The translations under genes and the position numbers were made by a program. Positions 9,324-19,213 of a DNA stretch of 64,000 bases are shown piece after piece. The notes beneath the pieces were generated by a model. The model worked only from the letters and a program-made list of their open reading frames with translations. It was not told where the DNA came from and did not search any database. Every line of letters begins with the position of its first letter. Position 1 is the stretch's first letter. This stretch comes from Balneolaceae bacterium (lineage in GTDB: Bacteria > Bacteroidota > Rhodothermia > Balneolales > Balneolaceae): NCBI GenBank assembly GCA_017795005.1, contig CP051242.1:2906119-2970118 (forward strand). The letters run 5' to 3'.

Positions 9324-11297
9324 TTATTCCTCAAATCTATTATGATCCCTCACTCTTTCAGAATGAACTAATTGGAGTCTTTCATCGACAATTTTATAAT
9401 GTTGTATTACACCCCACTTATCTTCTGCATCAATACCTATCGCATTAATAATGATTAGATTCTCTTTATTAGATTCTTTTTCTAAAACAGGTGTGGCATA
9501 TAACCCTCCGCTTAAAAAATCAGGATATACTGCTATCAACTTATACTGATTTTCAATTTTCTTCCAAAGTAAAGCCGTTCCGGAATACTCAAATGCTCCA
9601 CCAACTAGAGAAATTACATATCCTCCCTGATACTCTTTCTTATCATAATAGAAGCCTTCCATTCTTTTACCTAATCGGTACCCGTCTTCGGATCTCGGCT
9701 TATGTTTTCTTTGGACTTGTATTAGCTCTGAGATATCATGTCCACCTTTTATTGTTTTAAGAATCCCTCTTTCAGATTTCACCTCTTCAATTTTACCGAG
9801 AATGCCATACTCCTGAAATGGGAATTTATAAATCATTCCGTATCGATCAATTTCATCAGTATCTGATACCCAAATTTCCTTAGTTGAGTATTTTTCGGAT
9901 GATGAATTTCCAATTGAACCATTAATATCAAAGTCTTTAGCACCTGAAATTTGAGAAAATGCCGAAAAACTATAGGCTAAGGAATCTTTAATTACCAGCT
10001 TATGATTCTTAATGATAAGAGAATCTCTAAACCCTGAAATAAGCCAAACTCTGTTTTTTTGACCTTTAGTTAAAACAACTCCTTCTTTTTGATCGAATGA
10101 ATCTAATACTTCACCTTCCTCAGAAAATTTTATTATTAAGGAGTATGGCCTGCTTTTAGGTTCCCCAATTGTTGAGTTTTCCCGTGGTATCAGAAGACCT
10201 GACCTGTACGATGTTCCTTTGAAGAATATATTTTCATCATTGTCTAGTATCCCGGATGAAGTGAATCTAAAACCCAAATCGGTTCCAAGAATTTCTCCAT
10301 TTAATACTTCTCCCTGGGATGAAAGTGTTAAGTAGAAGTAGCCACTTTTTTCAGGCGTAGTAAGTATCCTGTTACCAATTTTTAGTGAGTCACTTAAGAC
10401 TTCTCCAACTAAAAATACCTTTTCATGATTACTAGATAAACTTCGAACCTGAACTTTTCCCTTAGAACTTAATTCATGATACCATATAACTTTTCCTGAA
10501 CTGTCCATTTTTACAACAAAGCCTAATGGATACTCCTCGCCATTTAAGAGAGTTCCATTAATAGTTATAGAATCCGTGAAACTGGCTGCAAGCAGGATTT
10601 CTTTATTTGGAGTTATTTTAAAATCCTGAACTGGAAAATCATTACCCGCCCATTCCAATTCACCTGACCGATTAATTTTTATTAAAAATGACCCTATATA
10701 TCCATTCCCAAATTTGATTTTTTTATCGGAATATTCTTTTCCATCAATCTTAAAAACGTCTCTGTAATCTCCGCTTAAATAGATATTTCCATCTCCATCA
10801 ACATTCATTTTTCGGGCATTCGTACTCGCCGGTCCCCCAAAAAATTTAGTCCATAGTACTTCCCCTGATAGAGATAACTTCACCAGAAAAAGAGAATTAT
10901 CTCCAATATCCTTTTTTTCAAACTTTGAATCTTCGTCAACTGCAAACCCTCTTCCTCCTACTCTACCTGATATAAAAATTCCATGATCTTCATTCGCCTT
11001 GATAAACGAAGGGGTAGCACCATATAAGATTCTTTTCCAAAGGAAATCTCCCGTTTTAGATGTAGCAACAACAAAAGAACTTCCTCTCCTGATTACCTGA
11101 TTATTAAGCCGAACACTCCCATCAGCCCCACCAAGTTTCCCAATGATGAACATTTTATTTTTAGTCTCTTCAAGGCCTGTAATGGAGCTCCCATAACCTC
11201 CTTCTAAGTAGTTGACATTTACTACTTCCATTTCCTGAGCAAGACTGAGGTATGAATAAGCAATAAATAACATAAGGAGCTTAAATTTGATAGGCAT
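9324..11297 (-). CDS. secreted beta-propeller-like protein (SBBP-type repeats)
   Basis: The 657-residue protein has a signal peptide (LLMLFIAYSYLSLAQ) and repeated units of the kind LSLSGEVLWTKFFGG / DGDGNIYLSGDYRD / VKMDSSGKVIWYHEL, which are typical of SBBP (seven-bladed propeller) repeats. The last 110 residues (GGAFEYSGTALLWKK onwards) look like a second, FG-GAP-like domain. There is no T9SS sorting tail, so it is probably periplasmic or exported by another route. Its function is unknown. It starts 67 bases past the prfA stop on the same strand. Confidence 0.75.
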   Translation of the reverse strand: MPIKFKLLMLFIAYSYLSLAQEMEVVNVNYLEGGYGSSITGLEETKNKMFIIGKLGGADGSVRLNNQVIRRGSSFVVATSKTGDFLWKRILYGATPSFIKANEDHGIFISGRVGGRGFAVDEDSKFEKKDIGDNSLFLVKLSLSGEVLWTKFFGGPASTNARKMNVDGDGNIYLSGDYRDVFKIDGKEYSDKKIKFGNGYIGSFLIKINRSGELEWAGNDFPVQDFKITPNKEILLAASFTDSITINGTLLNGEEYPLGFVVKMDSSGKVIWYHELSSKGKVQVRSLSSNHEKVFLVGEVLSDSLKIGNRILTTPEKSGYFYLTLSSQGEVLNGEILGTDLGFRFTSSGILDNDENIFFKGTSYRSGLLIPRENSTIGEPKSRPYSLIIKFSEEGEVLDSFDQKEGVVLTKGQKNRVWLISGFRDSLIIKNHKLVIKDSLAYSFSAFSQISGAKDFDINGSIGNSSSEKYSTKEIWVSDTDEIDRYGMIYKFPFQEYGILGKIEEVKSERGILKTIKGGHDISELIQVQRKHKPRSEDGYRLGKRMEGFYYDKKEYQGGYVISLVGGAFEYSGTALLWKKIENQYKLIAVYPDFLSGGLYATPVLEKESNKENLIIINAIGIDAEDKWGVIQHYKIVDERLQLVHSERVRDHNRFEE

Positions 11298-11363
11298 CTT
11301 ATAACTTTAATAGTTGGTCAGACAAGTAACAAAATAAGATGCACATTTTAAATTAATAGATAG

Positions 11364-12443
11364 TTATCCTTCCGCGAGTTCCTGCATTTTTTCGAGATTA
11401 TCCTGAACTCTTAATGCTTTAATTACATCTCCAATCTCTCCCTTCATAATCGCATCCAAATTATAGAGCGTTAAGTTAATTCTATGGTCGGTACATCTAC
11501 CTTGCGGGAAATTGTAGGTCCTTATTTTTGCTGAACGATCGCCGGTAGAAACCTGACTCTTTCGTTCGGCTGCTCTCTCCTTTTGCTTTTGCTCCAGCTC
11601 AATATCATACATTTTAGCCCGGAGCATGGTCATTGCCTTTTCTTTATTCTGATGCTGTGAACGCTCCTCCTGGCACTCAACTACAATACCCGTAGGTTCA
11701 TGAGTGATTCGAATGGCTGAATCGGTTTTATTCACGTGCTGACCACCAGCTCCACTGGCTCTGAAAGTATCAATACGTAAATCACTTGTATTGATATGAA
11801 TATCTACATCCTCAACTTCAGGCAAAACTGCTACCGTAGAAGCGGAAGTATGAACACGACCCTGACTTTCTGTAGCAGGAACTCTTTGCACCCGATGCAC
11901 ACCAGATTCATATTTCATTTTCCCAAAAACCTCATCTCCTTCCAGAGAAAAAACAATTTCCTTATATCCACCCTTTTCTGATTCATTGATACTCATCAGG
12001 CTTAACTTCCATCCTTCATTAGATGCATAACGGTTGTACATATCAAATAAATCCCCTGCAAAAATAGCGGCTTCATCTCCTCCTGTTCCCGCCCGGATTT
12101 CAACAATGGCATTCTTCGAATCTTCCGGATCTTTAGGAACTAATTTAATCTTAATTTCCTCTTCCAGCTCCTCCAGATCTATTACAATCTCTTTATTTTC
12201 ATCCCGGGCCATTTCGGTTATTTCCGGATCTTCGTTAGCTTCTATAAGTTCTTTATTTCCATCCAACCTGTTTTTTAGATCCGCCCATTTATCATAGTCT
12301 TCTACAAGTTCTTCAAGTTCGCTCCTTTCTTTAGTAAGCTGGGTATACTTATCCGGATCGTCGAATACGGAAGGATCACTCATTGCAGTATTTACTTCCT
12401 GAAAACGGGATTTTATCTGTTTTAACTTTTCTTCGATATCCAT
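11364..12443 (-). CDS. prfA: peptide chain release factor 1
   Basis: RF1 recognises UAA/UAG and triggers peptidyl-tRNA hydrolysis in the ribosome. The length of 359 is standard. The GAGGQHVNK motif has its GGQ at about 233-235, and the tripeptide anticodon region RVPATESQGR carries PAT, which marks RF1 and not RF2. It is divergent from purK across a 136-base gap that holds an inverted repeat. Confidence 0.98.
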   Translation of the reverse strand: MDIEEKLKQIKSRFQEVNTAMSDPSVFDDPDKYTQLTKERSELEELVEDYDKWADLKNRLDGNKELIEANEDPEITEMARDENKEIVIDLEELEEEIKIKLVPKDPEDSKNAIVEIRAGTGGDEAAIFAGDLFDMYNRYASNEGWKLSLMSINESEKGGYKEIVFSLEGDEVFGKMKYESGVHRVQRVPATESQGRVHTSASTVAVLPEVEDVDIHINTSDLRIDTFRASGAGGQHVNKTDSAIRITHEPTGIVVECQEERSQHQNKEKAMTMLRAKMYDIELEQKQKERAAERKSQVSTGDRSAKIRTYNFPQGRCTDHRINLTLYNLDAIMKGEIGDVIKALRVQDNLEKMQELAEG

Positions 12444-12485
12444 GAGTTACTTAGTACTGAATCTTTGAATCAATTAAACCTTAAA

Positions 12486-12565
12486 TTAAGAATATAAAAT
12501 TAGGAATAAGGATTTTTTTCCGAATTCTATCCTTATTCGTAATTCCTAATTTCATATTCGTATTT
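12486..12565. repeat. AT-rich interrupted inverted repeat between prfA and purK
   Basis: The left arm AATATAAAATTAGGAATAAG (with GAT following) is answered by ATCCTTATTCGTAATTCC and TAATTTCATATT on the right. The right arm carries about seven extra bases, a near-tandem ATTCGTA word. The centre is GATTTTTTTCCGAATTC. Word-like repeated arms of this type recur elsewhere in the window. Confidence 0.6.
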
Positions 12566-12579
12566 TAGAAAGAAAATCA

Positions 12580-13740
12580 ATGTCGCGAACTTCTCTCCCA
12601 GCAAATACTAAAATTGGCTTTCTCGGTGCCGGACAACTTGCAAGAATGAGTGCACTACAGGCATTTCGTTTTGGAATTCAGGTTGCTGTTTTCTCTGACC
12701 GTCCGGAAGATGAACCGGTTCAGTTTATGACCCCTTTCTCATACTCCGGATCTTTTGAATCTGTAGAAGACATGGTCGCATTTGCTAAAACTTGTGATGT
12801 TGTTACTCTCGAAAATGAATTCATAGCCTCTGACATACTAAAACAGGTACAAGAACAAAGTGGAACGCCCATATTCCCATCCCCGGAGAGTTTTGCTTTG
12901 ATTGAAAATAAACTAATTGAAAAGCAAACTTTTGAAGCCGCAGGTATACCTGTTACTCCTTATAAACTAGTCCGCACTGAGCAGGATATGGTTGAATTTG
13001 GAGACGAATTTGGATGGCCTTTTATGCTCAAATCATCAAAAGGTGGATATGATGGCTATGGAAATGCGATTGCTAAAGATTTAGAAACAGCCAAACAGGG
13101 TTTTGAAAAGTTAGGGGGATTAGCCGGTCATGACATCCTCGCTGAAGCTTTTGTACCATTTACCAAAGAACTAGCTGTACAGGTAGCTCGTAATGAAACG
13201 GGAACTGTTGTATATCCTTGTTGTGAAACGGTTCAGGAAAACCATATCAATGTAGCGGTAGTTTCTCCTGCCCCAATAGAAGAAAAGTTTCAGAAAAGAG
13301 CTCAGGAATTAGCCATTCGGGCAATGGAAGCAATCGATGGAAAGGGAATTTTTGCCTTTGAGTTTTTCCTTACTGAAAACGGAGAAGTATTATTAAACGA
13401 ATCGGCTCCCCGTCCTCATAACTCCGGGCATTATACTATTGAAGGCTGTATTGCATCACAATTTGAAAATCATGTTCGATCGGTACTTGGATTACCATTG
13501 GGTTCCGCTAAAATGAATAAACCGGTTGCTGTGATGATCAATCTTTTGGGAACGCATAACAGACCTGCTCAAACTGATTACATTTCTGAAGGACTGGCAG
13601 CTGAAAACGGACATCTTCATGTATATGGAAAAGTTCAGAGTAAAATAGGACGTAAAATGGCGCACTATACTCTCTTGGGCGAAAATCTCGAAGAAACCTT
13701 CCAAAAAGCGAAATCTCTTACTAAAGATATTGAGATTTAA
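12580..13740 (+). CDS. purK: 5-(carboxyamino)imidazole ribonucleotide synthase
   Basis: PurK carboxylates AIR to N5-CAIR with ATP and bicarbonate in de novo purine synthesis. The protein has 386 residues with an ATP-grasp fold: N-terminal IGFLGAGQLARM (about 12-23), the ATP-binding MLKSSKGGYDGYGNAIAK, and the metal-binding FAFEFFLTENGEVLLNESAPRPHNSGH. Its usual partner purE is on the same strand but 5.5 kb downstream, with three unrelated genes in between. Confidence 0.97.
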   Translation: MSRTSLPANTKIGFLGAGQLARMSALQAFRFGIQVAVFSDRPEDEPVQFMTPFSYSGSFESVEDMVAFAKTCDVVTLENEFIASDILKQVQEQSGTPIFPSPESFALIENKLIEKQTFEAAGIPVTPYKLVRTEQDMVEFGDEFGWPFMLKSSKGGYDGYGNAIAKDLETAKQGFEKLGGLAGHDILAEAFVPFTKELAVQVARNETGTVVYPCCETVQENHINVAVVSPAPIEEKFQKRAQELAIRAMEAIDGKGIFAFEFFLTENGEVLLNESAPRPHNSGHYTIEGCIASQFENHVRSVLGLPLGSAKMNKPVAVMINLLGTHNRPAQTDYISEGLAAENGHLHVYGKVQSKIGRKMAHYTLLGENLEETFQKAKSLTKDIEI

Positions 13741-13789
13741 TTTTGCTTAGATTTCTGATTATTATTTATTTGAGCCAATAAATAGTCAC

Positions 13790-15052
13790 ATGAAACACAC
13801 CCGGATATATTGCCTTCTTTCCATTCTGGTTTTCTCTAACCTCTCTTGTGATCCTTTTCTTGGAGCATTCTGTTCTGGAGAAGATGAAGTTACCGTGAAT
13901 AAAATATTTGTTAAAGAATTCATCACTGATCAAGATTTCAAAAATATATCCCTTTTAAGAAATTCAACATACGGATCAGATAATGATTTTAATGTATTGG
14001 GTATACCCGCTTTCGAATATACCTTAGATGGTAAATATATTGTTTTAGATGAAGGAGTTCTTAATTACGGATCAGATACAAGCTTATTTAATCAGAGCTT
14101 AAATTTAAATACACAATTTTCGGATACGGGTTTTGATTTCCTTGATGACTACGATAACAAAAGAGGTACCTATCTTTCAAAAGATACTTACTTCATGCAA
14201 AGTTCTGTTCCTGATAAATCAGATTCTATCTTTATTGAGGTAGATTTGGCCTTTGAGTATTCAACTCCATCATCAATTGACACTATCTTTTTCACTCAAC
14301 ACGAATTCGTGAATTCAAAGACCTATAAAGTTAATAGCATCCGAGACATCGCTTATGCAATTGACGGGAGTCCCATATTGTTGATTGATAACTTTACGGT
14401 AACTTTCGAAACTGATAACGGAAATTTTAATAGCAATTGGAATATTACTGGTTCTTATTTATTAAAAACTAACTTTGAAAATAAAATTGATACACTTGTT
14501 AGTACTATCTACTCCTCGGGCAATCAGAATAAACAACTAAAATTTACTTCTACTAAAGCCGGATTACTGGTTGGTCTTGATAACGATGTATATTTACTAG
14601 ATCAAGACAAAAAATTGAATTATTTATTTTCTAATGAATTAAATGAGCGCCTTCCAAATCAATCAAATCTTAATGGTACTGCGGTATTTGGAAATTCCAG
14701 TAACCAATATTATAACTTTGAAACAGGAAAGCTTATTGATCTTAATTCACGTTTCCATGGCACGAACAGTATTATATATGGGTATCCTTCTAATAATCAT
14801 TTAATAGCTCTGAGACTTAGTGGAAATTCGAGTAGTAATAAAAACCAAGAGAAAATTTTCATTTACGATACTAATTCAGAGTCTTTAGTAGATTCAATCA
14901 CATTTGATGATTTATCAGAATTCGATATAGTAGATGATTATGATTTTATTGAAGGGACATATGCAAAATTAGCATACCCGGTTTTCACCCCTGACGACCG
15001 ATTAATTTTTATGTATGTGTATGAAGAAAAAACCACTAAGTGCGCTGAATAA
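13790..15052 (+). CDS. hypothetical lipoprotein
   Basis: The 420-residue protein has a lipoprotein signal (FSNLSC, Cys20). The rest is Asn/Ser/Asp-rich and beta-rich with no motif I recognise. The C-terminal half has short GLDNDVYLLDQD- and FIYDTNSESLVDS-like strands that could be propeller blades. The stretch is visibly AT-richer than purK. It is the first of three genes separating purK from purE. Confidence 0.75.
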   Translation: MKHTRIYCLLSILVFSNLSCDPFLGAFCSGEDEVTVNKIFVKEFITDQDFKNISLLRNSTYGSDNDFNVLGIPAFEYTLDGKYIVLDEGVLNYGSDTSLFNQSLNLNTQFSDTGFDFLDDYDNKRGTYLSKDTYFMQSSVPDKSDSIFIEVDLAFEYSTPSSIDTIFFTQHEFVNSKTYKVNSIRDIAYAIDGSPILLIDNFTVTFETDNGNFNSNWNITGSYLLKTNFENKIDTLVSTIYSSGNQNKQLKFTSTKAGLLVGLDNDVYLLDQDKKLNYLFSNELNERLPNQSNLNGTAVFGNSSNQYYNFETGKLIDLNSRFHGTNSIIYGYPSNNHLIALRLSGNSSSNKNQEKIFIYDTNSESLVDSITFDDLSEFDIVDDYDFIEGTYAKLAYPVFTPDDRLIFMYVYEEKTTKCAE

Positions 15053-15074
15053 TTTTTGGATATTTAATCTTCTT

Positions 15075-15114
15075 CCACTTATCCACTTATCCACTTATCC
15101 ACTTATCCACTTAT
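15075..15114 (+). repeat. five perfect tandem copies of CCACTTAT
   Basis: The 8-base unit CCACTTAT occurs five times end to end, with a partial sixth (CCA). It starts 22 bases after the lipoprotein stop and ends 47 bases before the next ATG. Units this short could change number by slippage. They lie between genes, so any effect would be on the transcript leader. Confidence 0.9.
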
Positions 15115-15140
15115 CCATTAATCTTTTTAGACTCCAAGAA

Positions 15141-15180
15141 ATCTTATTCATAACCTCCCTGATGAAAAAAATTTTCTTCT
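15141..15180 (+). promoter_or_regulatory. translation-start leader duplicated at 16361
   Basis: ATCTTATTCATAACCTCCCT then GATGAAAAAA precedes and includes the hydrolase ATG. An almost identical leader (ATCTTATTCATATCCTCCTT then AATGAAAAAA) is at 16361-16390, with the ATG at the same offset of 21 bases. This fixes the start of both genes. The CCTCC core is not a Shine-Dalgarno sequence; it is the same sense as the 16S 3' end. Confidence 0.65.
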
Positions 15181-16295
15181 TGATCCTTATAATGAGTTTT
15201 TATTCTCATGATTCATTCGCTCAGTTGTCAAAGGAGACTGAACAAAAAATAGATCGGCTTTTCTCTGAATTTGATGAAACAAGTCCAGGATATTCGATCG
15301 GAATTGTTATTAACAATCAACTCGTTTTTTCCAAAGGTTATGGTATGGCTAATTTTGAATCTAATCAGCCAAATAACTCAGAAACAGCTTTCAACCTTGC
15401 ATCTGTATCTAAACAATTCACAGGTGCGTGTCTTGCTCTGCTAATTCTTGATGGAAAGATTGACCTCGATGATCCTGTTTCCAAATTCATTCCTGAAATA
15501 GAAAAATATGAGGAAGAAATCTTAGTAAAACATCTTATTTACAACACAAGTGGCTTAACTGATTACTATCATCTCCCGCGCAAAAATGGGTTGCCATGGA
15601 GTCCGTTCCACTATTTTACAATTGATGAAGCAATTGAAACAAGTCTTACTGAAAATGAACTTGGTTTTACTCCAGGCTCTGAATGGGCATATGTAAATGT
15701 AAACTTTATGCTCATTGCTAAAATTATTGAAGAGATTAGTGGACTAAGTCTTTCTGAGTTTGCTGATCAAAAGCTTTTTTCAAAGCTTAAAATGAATCAA
15801 ACTATTGTTCATAGTGATATAACTCAAATTATTCCGAACAAAGCTCTTGGTTATAATTATCGAACTAATGAAAATGTAGCTGGTTATTTACGATATGGAA
15901 TTAAGGTCAGTAGTAAAGGCAATCTCATTCAACAACACCGAAACTCACCTCATTACGGAGGAAGTGGGGTTTACTCTTCAGTGAATGATTTAGCACTTTG
16001 GTCTATCGATCTTATTCAGAAAAAAACCTTTCCAAAAGAATTTTATGAAATAATGCTTAATACCCCTTCTTTTGATCACGATAGAAATAACCAGGCATTT
16101 GGACTTTATTTTTCGAATTATAAAGATCGGAAAAAAATTTCATGGGACGGCGGAGACTGGGGCTTTAGCACCGAATTAGCTCATTTTCCTGATCAAAAGA
16201 TTTCCATTATTTGCCTTTCAAACATTGGGTCTGGCAGATCTTTTGAAAAAGTAAATCAAATCGCTGATTTATTGATTGAAGCCAATAAACTTTAG
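15162..16295 (+). CDS. serine hydrolase, beta-lactamase class C / PBP4* family
   Basis: From the ATG at 15162 the protein has 377 residues and begins with a clean signal peptide (FFLILIMSFYSHDSFAQ). Longer readings to 15015 overlap the previous gene and run through the CCACTTAT repeat, so I reject them. The active site is SVSK (Ser81, Lys84) and the second motif is YVN in SEWAYVNVNFML. A late GGDWGFSTEL takes the place of the KTG/HxG motif. These are periplasmic D-Ala-D-Ala peptidase or esterase-like enzymes; the substrate is unknown. Confidence 0.9.
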   Translation: MKKIFFLILIMSFYSHDSFAQLSKETEQKIDRLFSEFDETSPGYSIGIVINNQLVFSKGYGMANFESNQPNNSETAFNLASVSKQFTGACLALLILDGKIDLDDPVSKFIPEIEKYEEEILVKHLIYNTSGLTDYYHLPRKNGLPWSPFHYFTIDEAIETSLTENELGFTPGSEWAYVNVNFMLIAKIIEEISGLSLSEFADQKLFSKLKMNQTIVHSDITQIIPNKALGYNYRTNENVAGYLRYGIKVSSKGNLIQQHRNSPHYGGSGVYSSVNDLALWSIDLIQKKTFPKEFYEIMLNTPSFDHDRNNQAFGLYFSNYKDRKKISWDGGDWGFSTELAHFPDQKISIICLSNIGSGRSFEKVNQIADLLIEANKL

Positions 16296-16360
16296 ATGAG
16301 ATAAAGATTATTTAAAGAGCAGGACATTTTCAATTAAAACATCCTACTAATTATATTTTA

Positions 16361-16400
16361 ATCTTATTCATATCCTCCTTAATGAAAAAATTTTTAGGTT
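16361..16400 (+). promoter_or_regulatory. second copy of the duplicated leader
   Basis: This leader matches 15141-15180 at about 30 of the first 34 positions and places the ATG at 16382 at the same offset. See the entry at 15141. Confidence 0.65.
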
Positions 16401-19213
16401 TATTGGTTGTAATTCTTTTTATGGTTTTTACACCCGTCCGGGCTCAGATTATTTCTGAGAATGGAAATCTAATGGGTGAGTTCATTAATTATGAACAAAA
16501 TCTTATGCCTGATGAAGACTCTGAAGGATTTGTTGTTCCCGATACAACTCAGCTTAACCAATGGAAGCGAATGATGGATTTGTTTGTTGCAGAATCCTAC
16601 TCCCTTGCTGAAGATAGTTTAACCACCCATTTCTCCAATTATGAAATGGTTTTACTTACTGACACTTCCTTTATGAACAGAGAATATTATTTAATCAGAG
16701 AGAAAAGTCCCGTTACCCTTGGATGGGGCTTGTTTGTCTCAGACCCGGATTATCAACGGGATGTACTTATTGCAGTTCCGCATCCAATTTTTGATTCATA
16801 TACTCCGCAAGAAGGGGTAAATCTGTTTCGATATTTGGGAGGAAGGCTATTAGTAATGGCTGGCACTCATCGTTGCGCAAATGATGAAGCCGTAATAAGT
16901 GATGGTACCACTACAGTCTGTAATGATACTGATACCTCCGAAGACTACAAGGTTTCTGATATGGCGCATAATGATAGCACCGCTTTCCAGATTGCGCACG
17001 AGTCAATGAAAGAGCTTTCAGACAATGTATATGCGATTAACCTTCATGGGCATGCCCGGTCAAGCTGTGAAGATGTGTTCCTTTCCAATGGAAGAAGCGA
17101 TGATCCAAAACCATCACTCCAAACGGTTAGAGACAGTCTTATTTCAAATGGCGTTGATGCCGCCATGACCGGAGATGGTTCTGCATGTACGCTTGCAGGT
17201 ACTACAAATGTTCAGGGAAGATATATAAATGGATCCACTAACCCTGCAGATGATCAACCCGTTAGTAATACCGGATTCTTTTTCCATGTAGAGCAGACGA
17301 AAAATATCCGGATATCTTTGGAAGGACATATTTCTCTTATTGAATCATTTGGCGATTTAATCACCCGAAGTTCGTCCAATGTTACTTTTCCTGATTACCC
17401 TTCCCTTACCATAAATGAAATTCACTTTAATCCGGATGCAAATAATGGAGATGCAAATAATAACGGAAGTGTGGGAAGTGTTTCAGATGAGTTTTTGGAA
17501 ATTATTAATACAGCGAATACTACTATTTCATTAGATAGTTGGATAATCGCAGACAACTCTTCTGATCGACATGTGGTGGAGTCAGGTACTAATATTTTAC
17601 CCGGTCAAGCTTTACTACTTTTTGGACAGGCCTCCTTTTCAGGGGTATTCGGAGGTGCAACAGTTCAGGCGGCTTCGACAAATACTTTGAGCCTGAATAA
17701 CTCTGGAGACAAACTCTTCATAAAAACACCCGCAAATGATATTATTACTTACCTGGAATATCCGGGTGATGAAAGTGGCGTTTCTATTACTTTAAATCCT
17801 GATATTACGGGTGATAGTCTGGTTTCTCATTCCTCAGCAGATACGGATGACAATTCTCTTTTCTCACCGGGCACAAAAATAAACGGGGATCCATTTCTTC
17901 CATTTATTACTGTTGAAGGGGATGCAGGATGGAGAATGATGTCCAGTCCAACTGCAAAAATGCCTATTTCTGATCTAAAAACATTCAGTCCCATTCAGGG
18001 TTTTAATGATGGACATGTAAAAAATTTCTATACCAATTATAACGGTAGTTCATGGGTCGCTCCTGGTTCTCTTAATGACAGTCTTCAGAATGGGAATGGA
18101 TTTATTTTTTATTTCTATGACAATTTAAGTGCAGAAAGTAATGAGCTCCCTATCCAGCTTAGAGCTACGGGGACTGTACCAACTTCGGATGTAACTATTG
18201 ATCTTCATACTTCAGGTGACAAATGGAATCTCATTGGAAACCCTTTTGATTCTGCCATAGACTTTTCTGAAATAGTAGTTAATGGCGGAGAACTAGTAAG
18301 TAATGTGGGGTATGTATATGACCCATCAATTAGTAATTATATCACCACTACCTCTATCGGGGACTCCGTTTCAGCATGGCAAGGGATATTCATTAAAGAT
18401 TCGACTGCCTCTAGTATAACTATTCCAACTTCTTCAAAAATTGATAATGCTGACTTTTACAAACCTCAAATTAACTCGTCAAGCTATATCGTTCTTGAAT
18501 TATATGATTCTGAAAGTAATGTCGGAGATCAATTGGTTCTAACTTTTTCTGAAAATGGCTCAATTAATTGGGATAAAATGGATCTGATTGATCTACCTTC
18601 CCTCTCTTCAGAGTTTGTAAGTATTGCAGGGAAAGGCCAACTAGACAATAACCCAGTTCTTCAAAGTCAGTTTTCACTTCCAAAAAAACTTACCGATAAA
18701 CTTTCTATTCCCCTGATTATTGGGAAAAGTACAGCATCCGATGAATTAATTATGTCGGTAACTAAGAAAGTTAATCTTCCAGAGCATATTAGCCTTTCAA
18801 TAGAAGGTATAAATAACCAGCCTTCAGTCTCTATTCTTTCTCCCACCTTTTCAAGTTATACGGTAAAACCTTCGGACTTTAATAATTCGTTATTCTTATC
18901 GGTAGAATATTCTATTTCTAATAACAAAGAAAATGAATACTTGCTACCAAGTAGCTTCAGAGTCCATCAAAACTATCCTAATCCGTTTAATCCGTCTACC
19001 AATATAGCCTACGAACTTCCGGGAGACTCCGATATTATTTTTGAAGTATTTTCAATAAATGGATCACTGATTTTTAATACATCGATTAGTAAACAAAGTG
19101 CTGGTGTTCACTCTTTTACCTTTGATGCAGAAAATCTGAGTTCCGGTATGTATTTGTATAAAATTTCTTCAAGATTTGGTTCTAAGTCTGGTAAAATGAT
19201 TTTGCTCAAATAG
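16382..19213 (+). CDS. T9SS cargo protein: possible metallohydrolase domain + lamin-tail domain
   Basis: The 943 residues run in order as follows: a signal peptide (to VRAQ); a globular domain (about 90-335) with AGTHRCAND, INLHGHARSSCED and FFFHVEQTKN, whose spaced His/Glu look like a zinc-hydrolase site although I cannot name the family; a lamin-tail domain (about 343-480) starting LTINEIHFNPDANNG with EFLEIINT and SWIIAD; a beta-sandwich region; and an 81-residue T9SS sorting domain from 863. Lamin-tail domains occur in many secreted nucleases and phosphatases. It is probably surface-exposed or released. Confidence 0.8.
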   Translation: MKKFLGLLVVILFMVFTPVRAQIISENGNLMGEFINYEQNLMPDEDSEGFVVPDTTQLNQWKRMMDLFVAESYSLAEDSLTTHFSNYEMVLLTDTSFMNREYYLIREKSPVTLGWGLFVSDPDYQRDVLIAVPHPIFDSYTPQEGVNLFRYLGGRLLVMAGTHRCANDEAVISDGTTTVCNDTDTSEDYKVSDMAHNDSTAFQIAHESMKELSDNVYAINLHGHARSSCEDVFLSNGRSDDPKPSLQTVRDSLISNGVDAAMTGDGSACTLAGTTNVQGRYINGSTNPADDQPVSNTGFFFHVEQTKNIRISLEGHISLIESFGDLITRSSSNVTFPDYPSLTINEIHFNPDANNGDANNNGSVGSVSDEFLEIINTANTTISLDSWIIADNSSDRHVVESGTNILPGQALLLFGQASFSGVFGGATVQAASTNTLSLNNSGDKLFIKTPANDIITYLEYPGDESGVSITLNPDITGDSLVSHSSADTDDNSLFSPGTKINGDPFLPFITVEGDAGWRMMSSPTAKMPISDLKTFSPIQGFNDGHVKNFYTNYNGSSWVAPGSLNDSLQNGNGFIFYFYDNLSAESNELPIQLRATGTVPTSDVTIDLHTSGDKWNLIGNPFDSAIDFSEIVVNGGELVSNVGYVYDPSISNYITTTSIGDSVSAWQGIFIKDSTASSITIPTSSKIDNADFYKPQINSSSYIVLELYDSESNVGDQLVLTFSENGSINWDKMDLIDLPSLSSEFVSIAGKGQLDNNPVLQSQFSLPKKLTDKLSIPLIIGKSTASDELIMSVTKKVNLPEHISLSIEGINNQPSVSILSPTFSSYTVKPSDFNNSLFLSVEYSISNNKENEYLLPSSFRVHQNYPNPFNPSTNIAYELPGDSDIIFEVFSINGSLIFNTSISKQSAGVHSFTFDAENLSSGMYLYKISSRFGSKSGKMILLK

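Noticed and set aside
15015-15161. Longer reading of the serine hydrolase from 15015
   Set aside because: It overlaps the lipoprotein gene and reads through the CCACTTAT repeat as a Leu/Ile/His-rich tract; the signal peptide begins at 15162, at the duplicated leader.
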